A stretch of 64,000 nt of DNA from assembly GCF_021730435.1 (NCBI RefSeq), contig NZ_JABWGX010000002.1, positions 124,001-188,000 of the forward strand. Reading direction: 5' to 3'. The notes beneath the pieces were generated by a model. It did not search any database. It saw only the letters and a program-made list of their open reading frames with translations, and was not told the DNA's origin. Positions 19,098 to 27,816 of this stretch are shown here, one piece after another. How positions within the stretch are numbered: position 1 is the first letter of the stretch; each line of letters starts with the position of its first letter. The DNA comes from Xanthobacter agilis. GTDB lineage: Bacteria; Pseudomonadota; Alphaproteobacteria; Rhizobiales; Xanthobacteraceae. The position numbers and the translations under genes were made by a program.

Positions 19098-20657
19098 ATG
19101 AACCGCGAAGGCCTTGGCGCTCCCGCGCCGGTCGCCCCCCTGTCCGCCCTGCCGGAAACCTTCACCGGAAACCGCGCCCTCGACCTGGAAGAGGGCCTCA
19201 TCTTCGAGATCGGCCGCGCCGAGGTCTGCGGTGTCGATCTGCCCGTGCCCGAAGGCCGCTCCGAGCGCCTCGGCGGGCTGAGGCGCGCCGAGGCGCCGGA
19301 CCTGCCCGGCCTGTCCGAGCCCGAGGCCATGCGCCATTATGTGCGCCTCTCGCGCATGAACTACGGCATCGACAGCGGCCTGTTCCCGCTCGGCTCCTGC
19401 ACCATGAAGCACAATCCGCGCCTCAACGAGAAGATGGCGCGCCTTGCCGGCTTCGCCGACCTGCACCCGCTGCAACCGGTTTCCACCGTGCAGGGCGCGC
19501 TGGAGCTGATGCGGCAGCTCTCCCGCCAGCTCCTCGCCCTCACCGGCATGGCGGCGGTGGCGCTGCCGCCCAAGGCCGGCGCCCATGGCGAGCTGACCGG
19601 CATGATGGCCATCAAGGCCGCCCACCGCGCCCATGGCCGCAACCGCACCGTAGTCCTGGTGCCCGAAAGCGCCCACGGCACCAACCCCGCCACCGCCGCC
19701 CTCATCGGCTACGAGGTGCGCGCGCTGCCCGCCCGCCCCGACGGCACCGTGGATGTGGAAACGGTGCGCGCCGCGCTGTCGCCGGACGTGGCGGCGCTGA
19801 TGCTCACCAATCCCAACACCTGCGGCCTGTTCGAGCGGGACATCGTGGAGATTGCCGCCGCCGTGCATGCGGCGGGGGCGTATTTCTACTGCGACGGCGC
19901 CAATTTCAACGCCATCCTCGGCAAGGTGCGGGTGGCCGACCTCGGCGTCGATGCCATGCACATCAATCTGCACAAGACGTTTTCCACGCCCCACGGCGGC
20001 GGTGGTCCGGGCGCGGGTCCGGTGGTGCTGTCCCCGGCCCTCGCCCCGTTCGCCCCGGTGCCGGCGCTGGTGGAGCAAGACGGCGCGCTCACCCTGGTGG
20101 AGACGGAGGGTGCGCCGGGGGCCGAACAGGCGCTCGGCCGCATGAGCGCCTTTCATGGCCAGATGGGCATGTTCGTGCGGGCGCTGGCCTGGATGCTCTC
20201 CCACGGCGCAGACGGCATGCGGCAGGCGTCCGAAGACGCGGTGCTGGCCGCCAATTATGTGCGGGCAAGCCTCATGGACCTGCTTTCGGCCCCGTTCGCC
20301 GAGCGCCCGGCCATGCACGAGGCGCTGTTCGATGATTCGTGGCTCGCCGGCACCGGGATCACCACCCTCGACGTGGCGAAGGCGCTGATCGACGAGGGCT
20401 ACCACCCCATGACGGTCTATTTTCCGCTGGTGGTGCACGGGGCCATGCTCATCGAGCCCACCGAGAGCGAATCGAAAGCGTCTCTCGACCTGTTCATCGG
20501 CGCGCTCCGCGACCTCGCCATGGCGGCGAAGGCCGGCGACATGGCGCGGTTCCTGGGCGCCCCCCATTACGCGCCGCGCCGGCGCCTCGACGAGACCCGC
20601 GCCGCCCGCGCACCGATGCTGCGCTGGGTCCGACCCCCGTCCCAAGCCGCCGAATGA
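19098..20657 (+). CDS. gcvPB: glycine dehydrogenase (decarboxylating) subunit 2
   Basis: The 519-residue beta chain of the split P-protein carries the pyridoxal phosphate site. The PLP lysine is Lys293 in HINLHKTFSTPHGGGGPG, and the preceding CDGANFNAI loop is conserved. GSCTMKHNPR and PESAHGTNPATAA further support the call. The ATG at 19098 has a GAGC-type ribosome site upstream. It is the last gene of the glycine operon; 13 bases after its stop a hairpin repeat begins (20671-20743). No lipoamide dehydrogenase (L-protein) is in the window, as expected because it is shared with other complexes. Confidence 0.96.
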   Translation: MNREGLGAPAPVAPLSALPETFTGNRALDLEEGLIFEIGRAEVCGVDLPVPEGRSERLGGLRRAEAPDLPGLSEPEAMRHYVRLSRMNYGIDSGLFPLGSCTMKHNPRLNEKMARLAGFADLHPLQPVSTVQGALELMRQLSRQLLALTGMAAVALPPKAGAHGELTGMMAIKAAHRAHGRNRTVVLVPESAHGTNPATAALIGYEVRALPARPDGTVDVETVRAALSPDVAALMLTNPNTCGLFERDIVEIAAAVHAAGAYFYCDGANFNAILGKVRVADLGVDAMHINLHKTFSTPHGGGGPGAGPVVLSPALAPFAPVPALVEQDGALTLVETEGAPGAEQALGRMSAFHGQMGMFVRALAWMLSHGADGMRQASEDAVLAANYVRASLMDLLSAPFAERPAMHEALFDDSWLAGTGITTLDVAKALIDEGYHPMTVYFPLVVHGAMLIEPTESESKASLDLFIGALRDLAMAAKAGDMARFLGAPHYAPRRRLDETRAARAPMLRWVRPPSQAAE

Positions 20658-20670
20658 GGCCGATGGCCGG

Positions 20671-20743
20671 CTGATACCAAAGGCCTGTGAGCTTGACTCA
20701 CGGGGCTTTGGTCAAGCCCGCGCGGCGCCTGAGCGAGCCCACT
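20671..20743 (+). repeat. dispersed hairpin repeat, copy A (3' of gcvPB)
   Basis: The 73-base sequence begins CTGATACCAAAGGCC and contains a 35-base imperfect hairpin (20677-20711): CCAAAGGCCTGTGAG, a 5-base loop, CTCACGGGGCTTTGG. It recurs in reverse orientation at 55541-55612 with three differences. It lies 13 bases after the gcvPB stop, reading in the gene's direction. After the shared part, TGGTATGA at 20771-20778 is a near inverted match to the TGATACCA at the start, so a longer element is possible. Confidence 0.8.
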
Positions 20744-20850
20744 TGGCACCGGTCAAAGACCGGGGGCCGATGGTATGAGGTCATCCCACCGGTCGGAGCC
20801 GGCACCGGGAGGCACGCGAAAACGACGCGCAAAAGGTGAAGCCGAACGCA

Positions 20851-20886
20851 AAAAGGGCCGATGACGAAACGTCATCGGCCCTTTTT
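20851..20886. terminator. bidirectional Rho-independent terminator
   Basis: A perfect 15-base stem, AAAAGGGCCGATGAC / GTCATCGGCCCTTTT, with a GAAAC loop is flanked by A-run and T-run. It works on either strand. It lies between gcvPB (+) and the small membrane protein gene (-), and probably ends both. Confidence 0.92.
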
Positions 20887-20944
20887 GCACCCCATCCTTC
20901 GCCCCCCGCCAGCCGTCGCACGGCGACGGCGGCAGCGGCAAGCG

Positions 20945-21145
20945 TCACTGCTTGGTCAGCGCCATGATGCGCTTGGCGACATAGATCGCCGCGGGAATGG
21001 CGAGCAGAGCGCCGATGGCGGCGGCAATGGGAATCGCGCGCATGTCCTCCTGCGCGGGAGTCGGCACGTTGAGGACCACGATGATCAGGGCGCCGGCAAA
21101 AGCGACAGCCAGGATCGACCAAATGAGACTCGCAAGCTTCAGCAT
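20945..21145 (-). CDS. small membrane protein of unknown function
   Basis: The 66-residue protein has two predicted membrane helices. The first is SLIWSILAVAFAGALIIVVL and the second is IPIAAAIGALLAIPAAIYVA; a short loop joins them (NVPTPAQEDMRA). The C-terminus is basic (AKRIMALTKQ). The ATG at 21145 has GGAAGAGG about 8 bases upstream, which decides the start over a longer frame. It is transcribed alone and ends at the strong terminator at 20851. No domain of known function is recognisable. A CTAG-type or cytochrome-accessory role cannot be claimed. Confidence 0.8.
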   Translation of the reverse strand: MLKLASLIWSILAVAFAGALIIVVLNVPTPAQEDMRAIPIAAAIGALLAIPAAIYVAKRIMALTKQ

Positions 21146-21306
21146 GGCACCACCTCTTCCTTGGAGCGGCTCAATATATTGGCAAAGGGCCATATCTTCT
21201 TGACCTCGATCAACAAAAAGACACCCCTGCGTCACCTCGCCCTATGGGCATGCCACCGGCGCGTCTTGTCCCTTGCGCGCGGGGCGCATTTTGGATCGGA
21301 CCGGAC

Positions 21307-21915
21307 ATGACCGCTTTCTGGGATCAGCGCTATGCGCGCGCCGACTATCTCTTTGGCGTCGCGCCCAATGCCTTCCTGGCCCGGCAGGCGCCGCGCCTGA
21401 AGGCGGGCGGGCGGGCCATCGCCATCGCCGACGGCGAGGGGCGCAATGGGGTGTGGCTCGCCGAGCAGGGCCTTGCCGTGCATGCGGTCGATTCCTCCGC
21501 GGTGGCCCAGGAAAAGGCCCGCCGCCTTGCCGCCGCGCGCGGTGTGGAACTGGAGCTGGAACTGGTGGACCTCGCCACCTGGAGCTGGCCGGTCGCCGCC
21601 TATGACGTGGTGGTGGGCATCTTCATCCAGTTCCTGCCTCCGGACCAGCGCACCGCCATGTTCGCGCACATCGCCAAGGCCCTGAAACCGGGCGGCCTGC
21701 TGCTGCTGGAAGGCTACCGGCCGAAACAGGTGGAATACGGCACCGGCGGCCCCTCCCAGCCGGACAATCTCTACACCGAGGAGCTGCTGCGCGCGGCCTT
21801 CGCGGATTTCACGATCGTGGAGCTTACAAGCTACGATGCCGAGATCGCCGAGGGCAGCGCCCATTGCGGCCTGTCGGCGCTCATCGACCTTGTGGCCGTG
21901 AAGCCAGCGACCTGA
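21307..21915 (+). CDS. class I SAM-dependent methyltransferase (TehB/TPMT-like)
   Basis: The 202-residue protein has a Rossmann methyltransferase fold. The N-terminal FWDQRYARADYLFGVAPN motif is typical of the group annotated as tellurite-resistance TehB-like or thiopurine methyltransferase-like proteins. SAM-binding motif I is AIAIADGEGRNGVWLAEQG. The later LKPGGLLLLEGY is the post-II/III strand. The substrate is unknown and could be a small molecule or a chalcogen oxyanion. The ATG at 21307 begins the family sequence, although the ribosome site is weak. It is transcribed toward the semialdehyde dehydrogenase gene but with about 190 bases between them. Confidence 0.88.
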   Translation: MTAFWDQRYARADYLFGVAPNAFLARQAPRLKAGGRAIAIADGEGRNGVWLAEQGLAVHAVDSSAVAQEKARRLAAARGVELELELVDLATWSWPVAAYDVVVGIFIQFLPPDQRTAMFAHIAKALKPGGLLLLEGYRPKQVEYGTGGPSQPDNLYTEELLRAAFADFTIVELTSYDAEIAEGSAHCGLSALIDLVAVKPAT

Positions 21916-22101
21916 GCGAGGCCGCATCTCGCGCCCATGCGCCTTTGGTCCTATATGGAGCCCGGCGGGCCAACATCGCCCGCCCGTGACGAGGCGGCCC
22001 ATGACGAGGCGGCCCGCGAGCCGCACCGCCAAGCCACGCCTTCCGACACGCGGCAAACCAACACGCCGAACGCCAACGCACTGCAAGTCCAGGAGCATCC
22101 C

Positions 22102-23580
22102 ATGGTCGCGCCCCAGCCTTCCTCGCCTTCCCCCGCTTCCGCCTTCACCCTTCTGCGCGAGAAGATGCTGATCGGCGGCGCCTGGGTGGACGCCGACAGC
22201 GGCGCCACCATCGCCGTGAACAACCCCGCCACCGGCGCCCGCCTCGGCACCATCCCGATGGCCGGCACCGCCGAGACGCGCCGCGCCATCGCGGCGGCGG
22301 CGGCGGCGTTCAAGGGCTGGCGGGCGCTGACCGCGGCCGAGCGCGCCGGCAAACTCCACAAGCTCGCCGACCTGATCCTGGAGAATGCCGAGGAACTGGC
22401 GGTCCTGCTCACCACCGAGCAGGGCAAGCCGCTGCCGGAAGCCCGCGGCGAGGTCAATATCTCGGCCGCCTATGTGCGCTGGTTCGCGGAGGAGGCCCGG
22501 CGCCTGTATGGCGATGTGATTCCCTCCCCCTGGGCCGGGCGGCGCATCATGGTCACCAAGGAGCCGGTGGGCGTGGTGGCGGCGGTGACGCCCTGGAACT
22601 TCCCCTCCTCCATGCTCGCGCGCAAGCTGGGCGCGGCGCTGGCGGCGGGCTGCACGGTGGTGGCCAAGCCCTCCGAGCTCACCCCCTATTCCGGCCTCGC
22701 CTGGGGCGCGCTGGCGGAGAAGGCGGGCTTTCCCGCCGGGGTCGTGAACATCGTGGTGGGCGATGCCCCCGCCATCGGGACCGAGATGACCACCAACCCG
22801 GCGGTGAAGAAAGTCACCTTCACCGGCTCCACCCCGGTCGGCAAGCTGCTCATGAAGCAGTCGGCGGACACGCTGAAGAAGGTGTCCCTGGAGCTGGGCG
22901 GCAACGCGCCGTTCCTGGTGTTCGACGATGCCGACCTCGACCTCGCGGTGGAGCAGGCCATCGCCTCCAAATACCGCAACGTGGGCCAGACCTGCGTATG
23001 CGCCAACCGCTTCTATGTGCAGGCCGGCATCTATGACGCCTTCGCCGCCCGGTTCACCGAGGCCACGCGGAACCTCAAGGTGGGCAACGGCCTGGACCCG
23101 GATGTCACCGCCGGCCCGCTGATCGACACGCGCGCGGTCGCCAAGGTGGAGCGCCTCCTGAAGGACGCCACCGACAAGGGGGCCAGCGTGCTCACCGGCG
23201 GCAAGGCCTCGGCCCTCGGCGGCACCTTCTTCGAACCCACCGTGCTCGCCGGCGCCACCCAGGAGATGGCCTTCGCGCGCGAGGAAATCTTCGGGCCGCT
23301 GGCGCCGCTGTTCAAGTTCGAGACCGAGGAAGAGGCGGTCGCGCGGGCCAATGCCACCGAATACGGCCTCGCCTGCTATTTCTTCACCAAGGACCTCGGC
23401 CGCGCCTTCCGCGTGTCCGAACAGCTCGAATACGGGCAGGTGGGCGTCAATGCCGGCGTCATCACCACCGAAGTGGCGCCCTTCGGCGGCGTGAAGGAGA
23501 GCGGCATGGGCCGCGAAGGCTCCAAATACGGCTGCGACGACTATCTGAACATCAAGTACGTCTGCATCGGCGGCGTCTGA
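22102..23580 (+). CDS. gabD: NAD(P)-dependent succinate-semialdehyde dehydrogenase family protein
   Basis: The 492-residue aldehyde dehydrogenase has the cofactor motif FTGSTPVGKLL, the catalytic Glu in LELGGNAPFLVF, and the nucleophilic Cys in GQTCVCANRF. FAREEIFGPLAPLFKF and SGMGREGSKYG complete the family pattern. GQTCVCANR and the C-terminal SKYGCDDYLNIKYVCIGG best match succinate-semialdehyde dehydrogenases (GabD), which oxidise succinate semialdehyde to succinate in GABA and polyamine breakdown. Related semialdehydes cannot be excluded. The ATG at 22102 has AGGAG six bases upstream. A terminator follows at 23588. Confidence 0.88.
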   Translation: MVAPQPSSPSPASAFTLLREKMLIGGAWVDADSGATIAVNNPATGARLGTIPMAGTAETRRAIAAAAAAFKGWRALTAAERAGKLHKLADLILENAEELAVLLTTEQGKPLPEARGEVNISAAYVRWFAEEARRLYGDVIPSPWAGRRIMVTKEPVGVVAAVTPWNFPSSMLARKLGAALAAGCTVVAKPSELTPYSGLAWGALAEKAGFPAGVVNIVVGDAPAIGTEMTTNPAVKKVTFTGSTPVGKLLMKQSADTLKKVSLELGGNAPFLVFDDADLDLAVEQAIASKYRNVGQTCVCANRFYVQAGIYDAFAARFTEATRNLKVGNGLDPDVTAGPLIDTRAVAKVERLLKDATDKGASVLTGGKASALGGTFFEPTVLAGATQEMAFAREEIFGPLAPLFKFETEEEAVARANATEYGLACYFFTKDLGRAFRVSEQLEYGQVGVNAGVITTEVAPFGGVKESGMGREGSKYGCDDYLNIKYVCIGGV

Positions 23581-23587
23581 GCCCCCG

Positions 23588-23617
23588 ACGCCCTCCCCCG
23601 CCGGGGGAGGGCGTTTT
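23588..23617. terminator. Rho-independent terminator after gabD
   Basis: The 12-base stem ACGCCCTCCCCC / GGGGGAGGGCGT has a 3-base loop and is followed by TTTTC. It sits between the convergent gabD and AhpD-like genes. Confidence 0.85.
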
Positions 23618-23621
23618 CAAA

Positions 23622-24080
23622 TCACGTCGGCGGCGCGAAGCGCAGGCCGATGCCAATGCGGTTCCAGGCGTTGATCGCGGCGATGGTGACCGTGAGATAG
23701 AGCGCCTCCGCCTCCGAGAACTCAGCCCGCACCGCCGCCCAGACGGCATCGGAAGCCGGCTCGCCCTCCAGCAGGGTCAGGGCCTCGGCATAGGCCAGCG
23801 CGGCCTGCTCCCGCGCCGAGAAGAGTTCCGCATGCCGCCAGGTGGCCAGCAGGTCCAGCTTCTCCTGCGGCACGCCCACCTGGCGCGCGACGCTCAGATG
23901 GAACTTGAGGCAGAAGGCGCAGCCATTGATCTGCGAGGCGCGCAGCTTCACCAGCTCGGTGAGCCCCTTGTCGAGGCCGGCGGCATCCACCGCCTGGGTC
24001 AGCGCCGAAAGGCCGCCATAGACGTCCGGCGCCGTGGCGGTGAAATCCTTGTAGGTGGGGCGGGAAAGTGGATCGGCCAC
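23622..24080 (-). CDS. carboxymuconolactone decarboxylase (AhpD-like) family protein
   Basis: The 152-residue protein is of the CMD/AhpD fold. The redox motif CAFC in ASQINGCAFCLKFHLSVAR followed by His is the AhpD-type active site. Such proteins act as alkylhydroperoxidase partners or peroxidases. C-terminal helices (INAWNRIGIGLRF) match the family. A GTG at 24080 is taken as the start. The gene is divergent from a MarR regulator at 24144, with 63 bases between starts containing a perfect inverted repeat, so it is very likely controlled by that regulator. An oxidant or phenolic signal would fit known MarR-AhpD pairs. Confidence 0.9.
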   Translation of the reverse strand: MADPLSRPTYKDFTATAPDVYGGLSALTQAVDAAGLDKGLTELVKLRASQINGCAFCLKFHLSVARQVGVPQEKLDLLATWRHAELFSAREQAALAYAEALTLLEGEPASDAVWAAVRAEFSEAEALYLTVTIAAINAWNRIGIGLRFAPPT

Positions 24081-24108
24081 GGCTGGTCCTCTGCGTTTCA
24101 ATGGCTCA

Positions 24109-24145
24109 ATATCAAAGCTCGAACATAATATCAGAGCTTTGATAT
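24109..24145. promoter_or_regulatory. MarR operator (inverted repeat) in the divergent promoter
   Basis: ATATCAAAGCTC (24109-24120) and GAGCTTTGATAT (24134-24145) form a perfect 12-base inverted repeat with a 13-base spacer. The right arm overlaps the marR start codon (24144). A regulator bound here would cover both divergent promoters and the marR ribosome site. MarR proteins usually autoregulate from such dyads. Confidence 0.8.
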
Positions 24146-24617
24146 GAGTGACAATCCAGTTCCGCCTGCGCCCTTTCCACCCGTGGGCGAGGGCAAGCGC
24201 GGCACCGAAGGCTACCTCGGCTATCTGCTGCGGCAGGCCGCCACCGCCTATCGCCAGCGGGTGGAAAAGGCGCTGGCCGACCTCGGCGTGACCGCGCCGC
24301 AATTCACCGTGCTGACCATGCTGCACGCCTATCCCGGCCTGTCGGGCGCGGACCTCGCCCGCACCGCTTTGGTGACGCCGCAGACGGTGAGCGTGATTCT
24401 CGCCAATCTCGAGCGGGCCGGGCTCATCACCCGCACCCCCCATGCGCAGCACGGCCGCATCCTGATGGCGGCGCTCTCACCGGCCGGCGAACGCCTGCTG
24501 GCGCTGGCGCGCGCGCGCGTTCACGCCCTCGACCCCGTCTTGAAGGACGATCTCTCGGCGCCGGAGGAAGCGGTGGTGCGCCGCTGGCTGGCGCGGGTGG
24601 CGCAGATGCCGGGATGA
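24144..24617 (+). CDS. MarR family transcriptional regulator
   Basis: The 157-residue winged-helix regulator has the MarR core: YLLRQAATAYRQRVEKAL as helix 1, APQFTVLTMLHAYPGLSGADLARTALVTPQTVSVILANLERAGLI as helix-turn-helix and recognition helix, and TPHAQHGRILMAALSPAGERLL as the wing. It likely represses itself and the divergent AhpD-like gene through the 12-base inverted repeat. The ATG at 24144 lies inside the right operator arm, so DNA binding would also hinder transcription of its own start. No Cys-based redox switch is visible in the core, so ligand control is more likely than direct oxidation. Confidence 0.92.
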   Translation: MSDNPVPPAPFPPVGEGKRGTEGYLGYLLRQAATAYRQRVEKALADLGVTAPQFTVLTMLHAYPGLSGADLARTALVTPQTVSVILANLERAGLITRTPHAQHGRILMAALSPAGERLLALARARVHALDPVLKDDLSAPEEAVVRRWLARVAQMPG

Positions 24618-24640
24618 CCGGCTTCAGCTTTTCAGCCGGT
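24617..24640. terminator. hairpin between convergent marR and ABC permease genes
   Basis: ACCGGCT, a 10-base loop, then AGCCGGT spans the two stop codons, which are only 6 bases apart. The loop contains four T's on the + strand, but there is no proper T-run after the stem, so it is a weak terminator candidate. Confidence 0.45.
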
Positions 24641-25385
24641 AGCCGGTCCGGAACATCCAGCTCACGATGAGAAGGCAGGCCAGCAGGAAGCCCGTGGTCA
24701 TGGCGAAGCTGACGCCCACCGCCACGTCGGACAGGCCGAAGAAGCTCCAGCGAAAGCCGGAGATGAGATAGACCACCGGGTTGAACAAGGTCACGGTGCG
24801 CCACACCGGCGGCAGCATGTCCAGCGAATAGAAGGTTCCGCCCAGGAAGGTGAGCGGCGTCACGATCAGCATCGGGATGAGCTGCAGCCGCTCGAAGCCG
24901 TCGGCCCAGATGCCGATGATGAAGCCGAACAGGGAGAACGTGACCGCCGTCAGCACCAAAAAGGCCAGCATCCAGAACGGGTGACGCACCTCCATGGGCA
25001 CGAACAGCGCGGCGGTGGCCAGGATGATGAGCCCGAGCAGCACCGATTTCGTCGCCGCCGCCCCCACATAGCCGCACATGATCTCGAACGGCGACACCGG
25101 CGCCGAAAGCACCTCGTAGATGGTGCCCGTGAAGCGCGGGAAGTAAATGGCGAACGAGGCGTTCGAAATGGACTGGGTGAGCAGCGTCAGCATCATCAGC
25201 CCCGGCACGATGAAGGCGCCATAGGGCACATGCTCCACCTGCGTCATGCGCGCGCCGATGGCGGAGCCGAACACCACGAAATACAGCGAGGTGGAGATCA
25301 CCGGCGAGACCACGCTTTGCAGCAGGGTGCGTTTGGTGCGGGCCATTTCGAAGGCGTAGATGGCGCGGATGGCTTGGAGATTCAC
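24624..25385 (-). CDS. ABC-2 type transporter permease
   Basis: The 253-residue membrane protein has six hydrophobic segments and the ABC-2 permease pattern: [22 protein letters not shown] at the first helix, [17 protein letters not shown] in the second, and the C-terminal [21 protein letters not shown] motif typical of the YadH/NodJ-like group. It forms an exporter with the ATPase encoded directly upstream, whose stop overlaps this gene's GTG start (GTGA). The substrate is unknown. YadGH-like exporters have been linked to lipids or drugs, but nothing here decides that. Confidence 0.92.
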   Translation of the reverse strand: MNLQAIRAIYAFEMARTKRTLLQSVVSPVISTSLYFVVFGSAIGARMTQVEHVPYGAFIVPGLMMLTLLTQSISNASFAIYFPRFTGTIYEVLSAPVSPFEIMCGYVGAAATKSVLLGLIILATAALFVPMEVRHPFWMLAFLVLTAVTFSLFGFIIGIWADGFERLQLIPMLIVTPLTFLGGTFYSLDMLPPVWRTVTLFNPVVYLISGFRWSFFGLSDVAVGVSFAMTTGFLLACLLIVSWMFRTGYRLKS

Positions 25386-26404
25386 GACTGCGGCCTCACG
25401 AGGCTGACGAAGATGTCCTCCAGCGAACTCTGCGCCGTGCGCAGATCGTCGAAGGCGATGCCGGCGGCGGAGAGGTCCGCCAGCAGCCGGGCGATGGGCG
25501 GCTCGCCGACAGCCCCATCGACACCATAGCTGTAGGTGAGGTGGAGACCATCCCCGGAGAGGGCGAGGTGATAGGACGAAAGGGCCTCCGGCACGGCGGC
25601 GAGAGGCGCCGACAGCTCGATGGCGAGCTGCTTCTGCCCGAGCTTGCGCATCAGCGCCGCCTTCTCCTCCACCAGGATGATCTCGCCCCGGTTGATGACC
25701 CCCACCCGGTCGGCCATCTCCTCGGCCTCCTCGATATAGTGGGTGGTGAGGATGATGGTGGTGCCCTGCGCCTTCAGGCCGCGCACCAGCCGCCACATGT
25801 CGCGGCGCAGCTCCACATCCACTCCGGCGGTGGGCTCGTCGAGAAACAACACCTCCGGCTCGTGGGAAAGCGCCTTGGCGATCAAAAGGCGCCGCTTCAT
25901 GCCGCCGGAAAGGGTCATGATCCTCGCGTCGCGCTTCTCCCACAGGGAGAGGCTTTTCAGCACCTGCTCGATATAGGCGGGGTTGGCGGCCTTGCCGAAC
26001 AACCCGCGCGAGAAGCTCACCGCATCCACCACGGTTTCAAACGATTCGGTGGCGAGTTCCTGCGGCACCAGGCCGATGCACGCGCGCGCCGCGCGATAGT
26101 CCGTCACGATGTGATGGCCCGCCACCCGCACCTCGCCGGCGCTGGCGTTCACCAGGCCGCAGATGATGGAGATGAGCGTGGTCTTGCCCGCGCCGTTGGG
26201 GCCAAGCAGGGCGAAGATCTCGCCCCGCGCGATCTCAAGGTTGATGTTCTTCAGCGCGCTGTGGCCGCTGGCATAGGTCTTCGACAGATGGCGGACGCTC
26301 ACCATCCCCTGCCCCTGCCCCGGCATCGGAGCCGGAGACAGAGCGGCGGCAGCGGCAGGAACGGCAGCGGCAGGAACGGCAGCGGCAGGAACGGCTTGCG
26401 ACAT
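25382..26404 (-). CDS. ABC transporter ATP-binding protein (YadG-like)
   Basis: The 340-residue ATPase has Walker [10 protein letters not shown], the signature LSGGMKRRL, Walker [13 protein letters not shown] and the switch His in [10 protein letters not shown]. The nucleotide-binding domain spans about residues 35-260, followed by a C-terminal regulatory extension. The first 30 or so residues are an Ala/Val/Pro-rich leader encoded by three exact copies of a 15-base repeat. The start is uncertain: 26404 is used, but the ATG at 26305 (MVSVRHLSK) would remove the leader. The permease gene overlaps its 3' end by 4 bases. Confidence 0.9.
   Translation of the reverse strand: MSQAVPAAAVPAAAVPAAAAALSPAPMPGQGQGMVSVRHLSKTYASGHSALKNINLEIARGEIFALLGPNGAGKTTLISIICGLVNASAGEVRVAGHHIVTDYRAARACIGLVPQELATESFETVVDAVSFSRGLFGKAANPAYIEQVLKSLSLWEKRDARIMTLSGGMKRRLLIAKALSHEPEVLFLDEPTAGVDVELRRDMWRLVRGLKAQGTTIILTTHYIEEAEEMADRVGVINRGEIILVEEKAALMRKLGQKQLAIELSAPLAAVPEALSSYHLALSGDGLHLTYSYGVDGAVGEPPIARLLADLSAAGIAFDDLRTAQSSLEDIFVSLVRPQS
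26348..26392. repeat. 15-base tandem repeat, three copies
   Basis: Three exact copies of GGCAGCGGCAGGAAC lie in the predicted N-terminus of the ABC ATPase gene, where they encode repeated Ala-Val-Pro-Ala-Ala on the minus strand. The unit length is a multiple of three, which keeps the frame. Confidence 0.85.
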
Positions 26405-26692
26405 GACGACTCGACGGGTGGCTTGAGGCATCGCTCGGGAACGGCCTGGGTCGGACCCCACCGCGGTCGAAGCCGCCCCGGACCGGCCGAAGCCTGGCCG
26501 GGGCGCCGCCGCGGGTTTCCCTGCGCGCTTCGGGTTAGACCACGTCCCGCCGCCCTCGGGAAGCCCCGCGGAGCGGCGGGCAGCTTGCTCTACAGCTCGC
26601 GACCGGCGGCGTGGCGCATCGCCCCGGCCGGAACCGGAGCGGCCCTTTCCAGCGGCCTTTTTCAGTCTTGCCGCCATGCCCCCGCGACGGGC

Positions 26693-27652
26693 TCACGCCG
26701 GCTGCATGGCGGCGAGGCGCCAAGCCCGCGCCGCCGCATCGCCATTGGCATCGCGCACGAAGGTCCACAATTCCGTGCTCTGGCCCGGCCGGTCGCGATC
26801 GCCCGACAGGAAGCGACCGCTGGCGCGGTCCAGCACCACGTCGCGGCTCTGGTAGCGCATGGCGACGGTCGCATAGTCCAGCGGGCCCTCCCGCCAGGAT
26901 TCGGCGACATCGCCCTGCAGCAGCTTCACCTCGGACACCATGTTGCGCACGCCACGCGCGGCATTGGCCCGCAGCTCCGCCACCATGGTGGCGAACACCT
27001 CGGGCGTGGTGCGCGCCTGGAGCGCGGCCTCGTCCTCGCCGCCGAAGGCGGTCTCGATCTCCCCGAGCAGACGCTCGAACGTGTCGAGGTCCGCCGGCGT
27101 GACGCCGATCTCGTCCACCGGTCCGGACCGGGGCGGCGACGCGGGCTGGCGCACGCCGCCACCCATTTCACCACCCATGCCGCCCGGCCAGCCGCCGGCC
27201 CCACCGGGGGACGCGGTGCGGCCATAGGCGCCGGCGGGAGCCGGCTGTTGCCGGCGGAAAAAGCGCAGCGCCAGCATCACCACCAGGGCCAGCAACGCGC
27301 CCTGGAGCAGCAGGCCGAGCAGGCCGGCGAACCCGCCCAGGCCATGCCCCATGAGCATGCCGATCAGTCCGCCGATGAGCAGTCCGCGCATGAGGCCGCC
27401 CGCGAGCCCGGAGCCGAAGAAGGACGGTCGCGCCTGGGGCCGCGCGGCGGCGCTGGGCGCCGCCTGTGGCAGGGTGGAGCGTGAGGCGGGCGCCGCGGGA
27501 TTGGGAGCGGTGGTGGTGGGCGGCGGCGCCGTATAGGTGCGTGTGCCACGGCTGCCCGCGGACATGCCGCGCTTGGCCTCGGCCATATCGGTCATCGTCA
27601 TGCTCAGAGCAGCCACCAGGGCCACCATCGCCAGAACCGGCCTGATCCCCAC
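26693..27652 (-). CDS. Tim44-like domain protein, membrane-anchored
   Basis: The 319-residue protein begins with a signal/anchor (VLAMVALVAALSMTM) and a Pro/Thr-rich linker. A Gly/Leu-rich membrane stretch follows (GGLMRGLLIGGLIGMLMGHGLGGFAGLLGLLLQGALLALV in several pieces). The C-terminal 130 or so residues resemble the Tim44/TimA-like fold (EIGVTPADLDTFERLLGEIETAFG and ELWTFVRDANG). Such alphaproteobacterial proteins are related to mitochondrial Tim44, but their role is poorly known. The GTG at 27652 is preferred because AGGGAGGG lies just upstream; an earlier GTG at 27670 is possible. It stands alone upstream of the ABC exporter pair. Confidence 0.82.
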   Translation of the reverse strand: MGIRPVLAMVALVAALSMTMTDMAEAKRGMSAGSRGTRTYTAPPPTTTAPNPAAPASRSTLPQAAPSAAARPQARPSFFGSGLAGGLMRGLLIGGLIGMLMGHGLGGFAGLLGLLLQGALLALVVMLALRFFRRQQPAPAGAYGRTASPGGAGGWPGGMGGEMGGGVRQPASPPRSGPVDEIGVTPADLDTFERLLGEIETAFGGEDEAALQARTTPEVFATMVAELRANAARGVRNMVSEVKLLQGDVAESWREGPLDYATVAMRYQSRDVVLDRASGRFLSGDRDRPGQSTELWTFVRDANGDAAARAWRLAAMQPA

Positions 27653-27816
27653 GAACCCACCCTCCCTCACTCGCCCGGAGGCTTTGCCGCCTCCACATAT
27701 TCCGCTGCGGAATATGCGTCATATGGGGTCACCGTAGCGGGAATGCGAGGGGGAGAGGTTCTGAAGCGGCGGATTTGATCTATGAAAGGTGGCCAACCTT
27801 TTCACGCGGATTGCCC

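Noticed and set aside
26405-26677. N-terminal extension of the ABC ATPase frame
   Set aside because: Very Arg-rich, no ribosome site, and unlike any ABC leader; treated as non-coding.
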